Program-made: the position numbers and the translations under genes
Source: Pseudorasbora parva
Lineage: Eukaryota; Chordata; Actinopteri; Cypriniformes; Gobionidae
Direction of reading: 5' to 3'
Length of the DNA: 64,000 nucleotides
Assembly: GCF_024679245.1 (NCBI RefSeq)
Contig: NC_090178.1
Coordinates: 2,558,853-2,622,852, forward strand
Shown: piece by piece, positions 19,470 to 29,300 of the stretch
Position numbering within the stretch: position 1 is the first letter of the stretch
Layout of the letters: the number at the start of each line of letters is the position of its first letter
The notes under the pieces: generated by a model
Told to the model about the DNA's origin: nothing
What the model saw: only the letters and a program-made list of their open reading frames with translations
Database searches by the model: none

Positions 19470-19600
19470 GACGATGGCCATCGTACAGTCATATCAGGAC
19501 GTCCTCAGTGAAGTGTCACGTTTGCACTCAGCCGTCCGATCGCAGTCAGATCTGATGAGAAAGCTGAGAGAGAGGCCAGTGCCGCACATTCTCAGAAGAG
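19470..19600 (+). CDS. azi2: AZI2-like gene, sixth coding exon
   Basis: This exon completes Arg, then encodes TMAIVQSYQDVLSEVSRLHS followed by AVRSQSDLMRKLRERPVPHILRR. It corresponds to the conserved AZI2 segment 'HAYWELKREMSNLHLVTQVQAELLRKLK', the region of TBK1-binding adaptors near the kinase-binding motif. The acceptor is TATTTAG at 19469 and the donor GTGAGT at 19601. It ends in phase 1, which fits both the last exon and the optional exon at 22810. Confidence 0.87.
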
Positions 19601-19615
19601 GTGAGTCTGACAGTG

Positions 19616-19960
19616 CATTGGAGCCATAGACTGTAAAAAAATATAGACGTAGTGTCCGTGACGTCACCCATAGGATTCTGAAGAGCCGTTCTGAAGTCGT
19701 AAAGTAGAGACGAGCTGGGCGTCGCCATCTTGTGAGCGAGTCATTGCGTGTCACTCTCGGATAACAGAAGATGGGCAAAAAGGCGGGATGTGGGCGGAGC
19801 TTAGGTGACGCAATGACTATAGACGGCGGATAAATGGCTATCCGCCTGTAACCACGCCCTTAATTATGCAGAACTTTAAGGCTTTATATAACGTAAACGA
19901 ATGAGTTATAAAAAAATTCACCCCCCTCACAGTTGTCATGTCCAACACTTATTTTATTTT
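19616..19960. repeat. Dispersed repeat fragment
   Basis: GC-richer sequence with 'gacgtagtgtccgtgacgtcacccatagg' and 'gtcgccatcttg', a pattern typical of a dispersed fish DNA-transposon family. No termini are defined and the small minus-strand ORFs are chance. Confidence 0.45.
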
Positions 19961-20039
19961 CATTAGATTTTATTTTTTGTAGGTTTTTTTTTTATAAATC
20001 GCCATACTCTTTCATTGTGTCCTTTATGAAAGCTATTTT

Positions 20040-22030
20040 CTACCATGGAAATAAAAAATTTAAATGAGTCATTGCAAGTTTTTACCTCTCAATTGCAAGT
20101 ATAAACTTATGACTGCATCTCACAATTTTAACTTTTTTCCCTCAGAGTTTACATCTTGTAATTCAGACTTTTTTCTTTATAACGAATAACAATTTTTATA
20201 GCGAGCTATTATTGTAATAGCGAGTTTGCATCTCAGAATTTTTACTTTATTTTCCATATTCTGTTTACGTCTTGCAATTGTTTACATTTCTCAGAATTAT
20301 CTCACAATTCAATTTGTAATAGTTTGCATTTCACAATTTAGACTTTTCTTCGTAATAACAAGTTTACATCTCTTAATTTAGACTGTTCTTTGTAATAACG
20401 AGTTTACATCTCGCAATTTAGGCTTTTCTTCGTAATAACGGGTTTACATCTCGCAATTTAGACTTTTCTTCGTAATAACGGGTTTACATCTCGCAATTTA
20501 GGCTTTTCTTCGTAATAACGGGTTTACATCTCGCAATTTAGACTTTTCTTCGTAATAACGGGTTTACATCTCGCAATTTAGACTTTTCTTCGTAATAATG
20601 AGTTTACATCTACCAATTTAGACTTTTCTTCGTAATAATGAGTTTACATCTACCAATTTAGACTTTTTTTGCAAAAGCGAGTTTACATTATACTATTCAG
20701 ACTTTTTTCGTAATAGCGAGTTTACATCTCGGAATTTAGACTTTTTTCATAATAGTTTACATCTCCAAATTGAGGCTTTTTCTGTAACAATGAGTTTATA
20801 TCTCGCAAAAAAACTTTTTGTAATAGTAAATTTACATCTAGTAATTTTGACTTTTTTCATAATAGTGAGTTTACATCTCGTAATTCAGACTTTTATAATA
20901 GTTCGTTTACATTTCGAAATGTAGATTTTTTTCGTAATGTTAGTTTATATCTCACAATTCAGATTTTTCTTAGTAGTTTACATCTCAAAATCTAGACTTT
21001 TTTCATAATAGTTTAAATCTCACATTTCAGACTTTTTCTTAATAGCTCGTAATCTCGTAATTGTTGCTTTTTTGTAATAGCAAGTTTACATCTCGCAATT
21101 CAGAAATGCATAATAATTCATTTCTATCTCGAAATTTTGACTTTTTTTCTTAATAGTTTACATCTCAGAAAATGTAGACTTTTTTGTAATAGCTAATTTA
21201 CATCTCGGAATGTAGACTTTTTTAAAAAAAAAGTTTACATCCTGTAATTTTTATTTTTGTAACAGCAAGTTTTCATTTCACAATTTAGACTTTAATGATG
21301 ATTAATTTACATCTCAAAATTTTTACTTTTTTCATAATAGCGAGTTTACATCTCGGAATTTAAACTTTTTTCATATTAGTCAGTTTACATCTGAAAATGT
21401 AGAATTTTTTCATAATAGGCAATTTAGACATTTTTCGTAATAGCAAGTTTACATCTCGCAATTCAGACTTTTTTGTAATGGCGAGTTTATATCAAGGATT
21501 TTGTACTTTTTGTAATAGCAAGTTTTATGTCGCAATTCAGACTTTTATAATAGTTAACATCTCGGAATTTAGCCTTTTTTTTACAATAGTGAGTTTACAT
21601 CTAGTAATTTTAACTTTTTTGTAATAGGAAGTTTACATCTCAAATTGTTAACTTTTTTCGTAATGATAGTTTATATCTCGCAATTCAGACTTTTTTCATA
21701 ATAGTTTACATCTCGAAATTTAGACTTTTCGTGATAGTTTGTTTACATCTAGTAATTTTTACTTTTTTATAATAGCAAGTTTACATTTCACAATTCAGAC
21801 TTTCATAATAGTTAGTTTACATCTCGAAATTTTGACTTTTTATCTAGTAATTGTAATTTTTACGAGATTACATCTCAGAATTTAGACTTTTTTTGTAATG
21901 TTAGTTTATATCTTGCAATTCAGACTTTTGTCACAATAGTTTGGATCTCAATTTAGACATTTTTAGTAATAGCAAGTTTACATCTAATTTAGACTTTTTT
22001 TGTAATAACGAGTTAACATCTCGCATTTTT
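20040..22030. repeat. Degenerate 40-bp minisatellite, about 2 kb
   Basis: Repeated unit of about 40 bp built on 'gtttacatctcgcaattta' followed by 'gacttttcttcgtaataacg'. It is most regular at about 20380-20660 and increasingly diverged on both sides. Roughly 45-50 units. No coding capacity. It lies in the long last intron of the AZI2-like gene. Confidence 0.85.
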
Positions 22031-22809
22031 TTTAAAATATATTTTCAGAATATGTAAAACAATTATCCATCATACCCACAGTTTCCTGATGTGACTATTT
22101 ACGTTTACATTAATGCATTTGGCGGACGCTTTTATACAAAGTGACTTCCATACCAGTCAAACTATACATTTGTTTTTTAAGTTTGTGAATCAAACCCTTG
22201 ACCTTACGTAACAGATATAAACAATAACAGACAGAAATAGCTTTATTTCTACCACGCTTAACACAGGTTGTTTCAAAGCATCTAATTTTTAGGAATCAGT
22301 TCAAACTGTTAAAATGAATAAGTTTAGAAATCTGATTCAGCAATTCAGTCATTCAAATGTTCATGAAAGTATTACAATATTTTAGTGAAAATGGATTGTT
22401 ATACTGGACCTATAAATAAATAGTTATTTGAGAGTAAATGCATGATATATACATCATAAAATGCCAGGATGATTTACAGGCGTACACTACAGTGCTTTTA
22501 AAACAATAATAAGATATTAAACAGAAATGTTTTACACTTTGAGTAAGTGTGAATGTGGGCATTAGATAATAATTTCTATTACCTGTCTGTATTAATTATA
22601 TATATCTAGTTAAATGAGATCATATCCCAGCTGAACGTGTAGATTCAGATTCTCAGCTTGTGCAGATTTAAATGTTTCTATGATAGTCACATCAGGTCAG
22701 CTGTAAATCATCAGTCCTTTATATTATTTGACAACGTGTGAATATGAACTGCGTGTTGTTTTTGGGTTATCGTTGCTTTGGGTTTGTTAGTATTCCCTGT
22801 GTGTTGCAG
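22031..22809. other. Intronic DNA with a SINE-tail-like fragment
   Basis: Includes 'catttggcggacgcttttatacaaagtgacttcca' (22118-22152), which resembles the common fish SINE/LINE 3' tail. Otherwise nothing recognisable. Confidence 0.45.
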
Positions 22810-22902
22810 AGGAAAAGCAAAAGGTGCAAATTAGAATGAGTGTTAAAAATGAGGAAGAGCTCCATGTTTACTTCAGCGAATCTGCGAGAGGCGGGCGGCA
22901 GC
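22810..22902 (+). CDS. Possible alternative (cassette) exon of the AZI2-like gene
   Basis: Acceptor TGTTGCAG at 22809 and donor GTGTAAG at 22903 (or GTAAGA at 22905). It would encode EEKQKVQIRMSVKNEEELHV and then YFSESARGGRQ, 93 bp in phase 1 in and out, so it could be included or skipped without changing frame. It has no recognised counterpart in AZI2, and joining the 19600 exon directly to 34043 gives a better family match. It may therefore be optional or not an exon at all. Confidence 0.3.
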
Positions 22903-23274
22903 GTGTAAGAAAATATGTCTTTTTTTCTTTAAGATATACCCCATATATTCCTCTGAGAGATCAGCAACATAATCAGTTTTCAAATGAGCCCCTCATTGTT
23001 TCTTTAGATGAGAAACGGGGAGAAAACAGAAACCTAGTGAGCTGAAGGAAACGCGTCCCCTGAGGCGCGGCCGTACGCTAATGCATGGGTTATTTATGTT
23101 ACGAGCTCAATGCCATCTGTGCGGGTAAAAATAGTGTTCGGACTCTGTGGTGATCTGGTTTGATTTCAAACTTTATGTCCAGGTGAGTCTCAATAAACAC
23201 TTGAACATCATTTCATCCCAGAATAAAAAAGAGGGAATTTTATTTCCATTGTTTTGTTTCCATATATATATATA

Positions 23275-23400
23275 ATAATAATAATAATAATAGATTTTAT
23301 TTATAATGCACTTTTCATTCCGAAGAATCTCAAAGTGCAACAAGGGGGGTGGGGGGGGGGATAACAACAAAAAATGAATAACAAGTAAAAATATAGAATA
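23275..23400. repeat. (TAA)n, G-run and LINE-tail-like sequence
   Basis: (TAA)n at about 23275-23291 leads into 'gattttatttataatgcacttttcattcc', resembling a LINE 3' fragment, followed by a G-rich run at 23344-23360. Confidence 0.4.
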
Positions 23401-23421
23401 CTACAAACAATCAACCAACAC

Positions 23422-23605
23422 AGAAAACAGAACAGAAACAGAGCTGATGGTGAACAGAAACAGAGCTGATGGTGGACAGAGACAGAGCTGATGGTGAACA
23501 GAAAACAGAGCTGATGGAGAACAGAAACAGAGCTGATGGTGAACAGAAACAGAGCTGATGGTGAACAGAAACAGAGCTGATGGTGAACAGAAAACAGCTG
23601 ATGGT
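23422..23605. repeat. 22-bp minisatellite
   Basis: About eight imperfect copies of 'aacagaaacagagctgatggtg'. The antisense frames reading SVSVHHQLCF repeats are artefacts of this periodicity. Confidence 0.88.
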
Positions 23606-24180
23606 GGAAGTCTCTGTTAGCTCCACAGCACACTGTGGTCCACTCCATGTTTCAGATTTCTCCCAGCGGCAGTGTCCCGATGACATCGCCGAGGCACGAC
23701 AGCTGAAGACCAGATGATGGGTCTTCTTCATGATGATTCAAACGATGGGGATCGCTGCAGCACCATGCAGGAGGCAGAACATTCCTCCGGGCACTTCTGT
23801 GGACACACCGGGGCCGGCGCAGATGTCGCTCCACGGTCGCAATGCAGGACGGAACAGCGGCGCAGCCGAGAAGCAGAACATCCCAACATCATGCCGGACG
23901 CCGACGACGAGAGCCCGGATGACGCTAGCCCGGTGCAAACTTCAGCCACCATGCAGCTTAAGCCCAAGGGAGACCACCAGTGAGCACCCGCAGCGAGAAA
24001 CATCAAATGTCCTCCAAACCAGAAACCAACCGCAGCAATTCAAACGTAAACATTAGAGAAGCGGTTGAAAACGGCGAAACGACGAACAACGACCTCTCAG
24101 TGGCTGCCAGCAATCAGCAACAGTCCCAATTGTAGCTCTGACTGTTAGACTAGTCACAAACATAAGGAAATAAAATAAAA
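23606..24180. other. GC-rich block, no gene established
   Basis: A GC-rich island-like segment with short overlapping ORFs on both strands (60-108 codons), none with a recognisable domain. It may be part of a dispersed element carrying the minisatellite to its left. Not called as a gene. Confidence 0.35.
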
Positions 24181-24291
24181 TGTAAATCTAATAGTACATT
24201 AACATGATTTGTTGTGGGTGGAGAAGCGGCGAACAGACAACGCCAGCGTCCTCTCCCCCACGTTGCCTAGCCAACACTGTATGTATATGTA

Positions 24292-24292
<1 letters not shown>

Positions 24293-24377
<85 letters not shown>

Positions 24378-24381
24378 TATA
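24293..24381. repeat. (AT)n microsatellite
   Basis: Alternating AT and TG tract ending at the TA target of the Tc1-like element that begins at 24382. Confidence 0.9.
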
Positions 24382-24699
24382 CAGTCATGGTCAAAATTGT
24401 TGGTACCCCTGGTAAATATGATCAAATATGGCTGTAAAAATAAATCTGCATTGTTTATCCTTTTGATCTTTAATTACAAATTTCACAAAAATCTAACCTT
24501 TCATTAAAGTAAAAGAATTGGAAATGGGGGGTAAATCACATTATGAAATAAACACGTTGGCCACAATTGTTGGTTCCCCATTTAGTAAATTCTTTTTGCA
24601 ACCTCCTTTTCCCAAGATAACAGTTCTGAGTCTTCTTCTGTAATGCCTGATGAGTTTGGAGATCAGAGACTGTTCCTCCATACTGACTCTCTCCATATC

Positions 24700-25556
24700 C
24701 GTCAGATTCCCAGCTCTATGCTGGTGCTTCTTCTCTTCAGTTCAGCCACACTTCTATAGGGTTTGGGTCAGGAAACTGGGATAGTCATAGCTTCATTTTG
24801 TGCTCAGTGACACGTGTGTGTTGATTTTGATGTTTGTTTTGGATTATTGTCCTGATAGGAGAACCAGTTACGGCCTGTTATAAGATTTCTAGCAGAATCC
24901 ATCAGGTTTTGATTTTTTTATCTTTTGGTATTTGCTAGAGTCCATAATACCATATATCTGAACAAGATGTCCAGGACCTCCAGCAAAAAAATAGGCCCAC
25001 AACATTAAAGATCCAGTGGTATTTTTAGCCGTGGGCATGGGGTACTTTTTATCCCTGTTTGCACCAAACCCATCTGGTAGATTTGCTGCCAAAATCTATT
25101 TTATAGTTTCATCTGACCAGAGAACCAGGACCCTTTTGACTTTCCAGTCATGTCTGACAACTGAATATGCTGGAGTTTGTTTCTGGATGAGCGAGGAGGA
25201 TTTTTCTTGAATCCCTCCCAAACAACATGTGGTGATGTAGGGGTTGTTTGAAAAAAAATGTAGGCTTTCTGACCCCAAGACTCAACTAATCTCTGCGATT
25301 CTCCATCTGTGATCCTTGGAGAGTCTTTGTGCACTCAAACGTTTCTCCTCGCCGTGCGTTAGGACACTATACACACACGTCCTCTTTCAGGCCGATTCGT
25401 AACATCTTTAGTTAAATGGAGCTTCTTAATTATTGTCCTGATGGTGGAAATGGGGATTTTCAATGCTTTAGCTATTTTCCTACAGCCGCTTTCTATTTTG
25501 TGAAGCTCAACAATCTTTTGCTGCACATCAGAACTATAATCTTTGGTTTCACTCAT
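24700..25556 (-). pseudogene. Tc1-like transposase, degenerate
   Basis: The minus-strand start at 25556 gives MSETKDYSSDVQQKIVELHK and a helix-turn-helix-like continuation (GCRKIAKALKIPISTIRTII). Later segments are in other frames, including 'LWSDETIK' near 25100 with the first catalytic Asp. Several frameshifts make it non-functional. Confidence 0.75.
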
Positions 25557-25777
25557 TGTGATAAATGATTAAGGGAATTTGGCTTTTATGCCTCCTTATA
25601 TTCATACTCAAGACATCATAGCTGGACAATTACATGTTCCTTGTCACCCTGGTGTGCTAAAAAATATAAATATTAATATAAATATACTTCAGAGATATTT
25701 TACTCATTTAAAATTCTAGGGGTGCCAACAATTGTGGCCAACGTGTTTTTAGAGAAAAGCATTTATTTCATAATGTG

Positions 25778-26330
25778 TGTTCTGCCCTTTATCTCAAACG
25801 CCTTGCTTGAGTATGCAGTCAGATAACGCCTCCCAAAGACAACAGACACAGGGATTGATTTTCAAGCTTTACTGTTGCCCAAGGAATAACGTAAAACTGT
25901 AGAAATACAAAATACAGAATTCTACTGTAAATGTAAAGCGTCTACATGTTCATATAACACAATGAAGGCTATTTACATCACATAGTTAGCATCAACTATA
26001 TCAGAAATTGGTCTTACAATTCACAAAATAAAGAAGAAATCCACATTTGACATATTATATAACAATTTAAAGTAAATATGCATAGAAATAATGATGTAGC
26101 ATCATGTACATACCGAAAGTGCCTTCAAAACAACTTAAATTTGAGGAGCGATAGAAGCCATGACCGCATGCTCTTCTCTGCTGCTGCTGAAACTAGGCTC
26201 ACGTTTGTGATGTCATCATATAAGGACAATATTATGTGCAGTACCCAACTTTGAACAGAAGGGGTCACTTTACGACCACTTATTAAAAGAACCATAAAAT
26301 AAATGCTGAATGTTCATAGAGAACAGCACA
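25778..26330 (-). repeat. LTR of the BEL/Pao element (3' LTR in element orientation)
   Basis: 553 bp starting TGTTCTGCCC and ending GAACAGCACA. By eye it is identical to 32367-32919. The target duplication ATGTG lies at 25773-25777 and 32920-32924. Confidence 0.95.
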
Positions 26331-26389
26331 CTCCCCGTCTGGTATTCAGGAAATACCAAACCTTCTGACTTGAGTTAATCCTGAATAGC

Positions 26390-29300
26390 CTATTCAGAAT
26401 CTTCGTGAAGGAGGAGTACTATCTCATTGATAGGCCTCGGAAACAGTTTAGGTCCATCTTTCCCAATGATTTTCACTTGTACTTTTCGTACTCGCCCATC
26501 TTGGCTGGGGTAAGTTTCTGTTATGATGCCGAGGGGCCAATCATTCCGTTTAGACTGAGAGTCCTTGAGCAGAACTATGCATCCTCTGGAAATGTTGGGC
26601 TTTTGATGTTGCCATTTTCGTCGATGCTGAAGGGTTGAAAGGTACTGTTTACGCCATCTGTCACAGAAGGTATTTGCGAGGCTTTGCACTGTACGCCACT
26701 GTTGTTTGTACAGGTCAGGCTTTCCGAAGTCCCCAGGTGGAACTGAGCTGGTACCAGTCTTTTGGGTAAGTAATGTGGCAGGTGTGAGGATGAAAGGATC
26801 TGCTGGATCGGTTGACACAGGTATCAGTGGTCTATTGTTTATAATGGCAGTGACCTCTGCCATGAAGGTGGAGAGTACCTCATGTGTGAGTTTAGAGGAT
26901 GTCATCTGAAGAAGCATAGAATCCAAGATCTTGCGAGCAATGCCAATCATCCTTTCCCATACGCCACCCATATGCGACGAATGTGGAGGGTTGAATGTCC
27001 ATAGGCAGCTGTGATCTGACAGGAATTGTTTCACTGCCTTTTCATCCACATTGGAAGATATTTGCAAGTCCTTACAGGCTCCAATGAAATTGGTCCCTCT
27101 GTCGGAGCGAATATGTTTCACTGGACCCCGAATTGCCAGAAACCTCCTTAACGCATTAATGAAACAGGAGGTATCCATGGACTCAATCACCTCGATATGA
27201 ATGGCTCTGATACTTAGACATGTAAAGAGCACTGCCCATCTTTTGCTTTCTGCATAGCCACCTCTTGTCCTACGAGCAGATACTGACCAGGGCCCAAACA
27301 CATCTAATCCCACATGTGTGAAGGGAGGCTCCATGCCGAGCCTGTCAGCTGGCAGATCTGCCATCTTTTGAGTCTCGCAGCCCCTCCTGAGTCTACGGCA
27401 TAGAACGCAGGAATGGATGAGACTGTTCACCCGTCTTTTGACTCCTATTATCCAGTAGCCGGCGGATCTTATCGCTCCCTCTGTGAAGTGGCGACCCTGA
27501 TGATGCGTTTGCTCGTGAAAGTGCCGTGTTAGAAGTAATGCTACATGGTTCCTACCAGGTATAATGAGGGGTCTCTTTTCTTCAGAACCTAGTTCCGCTT
27601 TAACCAGACGACCTCCGACCCTCAACAGTCCGCTCTGATCAATGAAGGGATCTAGTTTTCGAAGTGTGCTGGTTTTGGGAAGTGATTTGTTTAGTTTGAG
27701 GCACTGCAGCTCGTCAGCATACGTTTCCTGTTGTACTGCTCGAATGACGACTTCTGTGCTCTGAAGTATTGTATCAGCACTAAGAGGAAGATCGCAACAG
27801 TGCCATCCTTTGCATGCCTGAGGGGGGTTGTTTTGGTCCTGCTTATAAGAGCGTGCAATGTGAATCAGCTTTCCAACAGCTCTGATCAGTCGGCTCCATT
27901 CCGAAAAGCGTTCAAAACGTTTTGAAACCCTGGTATACAACACTGTTACTTCTGGACGAACTTCTGAATCTCGATCAGGATCAACAAGTGCAAAGGGTTC
28001 TCTAGGGGATGTCTCTCTTTTTGGGTGTTGCAAGAATGCCGGTCCACTGAACCAGATGGTGTCCTGCAATTTGGTTGGAGCTACTGGTCGGGTTGCAACA
28101 TCAGCTGGATTATGCTCTGAGCTCACATAATGCCATTGTTCCGGATCGGTGCTGTTCCGGATTCTCTGTACACGATTGCTTACATAGACATGAAATCTAC
28201 GTTTCTCATTGTAGATATAGCCAAGGACCACTCTACTATCTGTGTAGAAGGTAATCTCATTGAATTTGACAGCCATCTCCGCAGTGATCGTTTCCATCAT
28301 GTTCACAGCCAAGACAGCCGCACAGAGTTCCAGACGAGGTATAGTGTGCTCTGGTTGTGGCGCTAGCCTTGCTTTGCCTGTGATAAACCCCATATGACAG
28401 TTACCATCTGAGTCAATGGTTTTGAGGTAAGCAACTGCTGCAATTACTTTCTCAGAAGCATCAGAAAAAACACAGAGCTCCTTGAATTTGGCGCCTGACA
28501 CTGATGTAGGCCCGTAGCTTCTTGGGACTGGTACATGTTGCAGTTCTTGCAAGGAATCTCTCCATTCCTCCCACACCTCTTGTTTGTGCACAGGTAAGGG
28601 TGCATCCCAGTCGGTAGCATTCTCAGTTAGTTCCCGCAGTAGTACTTTGCCTTGAACTGTGATTGGGGCCACTAATCCCAGTGGGTCATACAAACTGTTT
28701 ATTACAGACAGCAGTCCACGCCTAGTGTAAGGCCTTTTATCCTTCTGGACATGGAAGTTGAAGCAGTCTGTGTCCAGATTCCAAAGCAAGCCGAGACTGC
28801 GTTGCATTGGAAGTGAGCTGGCACCTAAATCCAGTTCTTTCAGTGAGTTTGCATAATCTTCAGACGGAAAAGCTTTCATCACTTCCTTGCTGTTTGAAGC
28901 TAATTTATGCAACTTCAAATTAGATCCAGCCAGCATGTTCTGTGTCCTTTTTAACAGGTCGATTGCCATCTCTGGGGAGGGTACGGATTTCAATCCATCA
29001 TCCATATAAAAGTCTTGCTCCACAAACTGTCGGGCGTCTTGACCGAATTCCTCTTCTCCTTCTTGAGCTGCACGACGAAGACAATAAATGGCCACTGCTG
29101 GAGAGGGACTGTTCCCAAACACGTGCACCTTCATACGGTATTCTGTGAGCTCATCCTCTGGGTTATTTTCATGAAACCAAAGGAATCTGAGGTGGTTTCT
29201 GTCTGCAGGTCGAACTTTAAAGCAGTGGAACATTTGTTGAATGTCTACCATGAAGGCGACAGGCTCTTTGCGAAAACGCATGAGGACTCCAAGGAGACTG

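Noticed and set aside
23301..24056. Overlapping ORFs of 60-115 codons on both strands in a GC-rich block
   Set aside because: No domain, no splice support, and partly periodic from a 22-bp minisatellite.
24188..24507. YIYIYI frames over AT tracts (also near 3250, 33300, 40316 and 42000-42700)
   Set aside because: Artefacts of (AT)n microsatellites.
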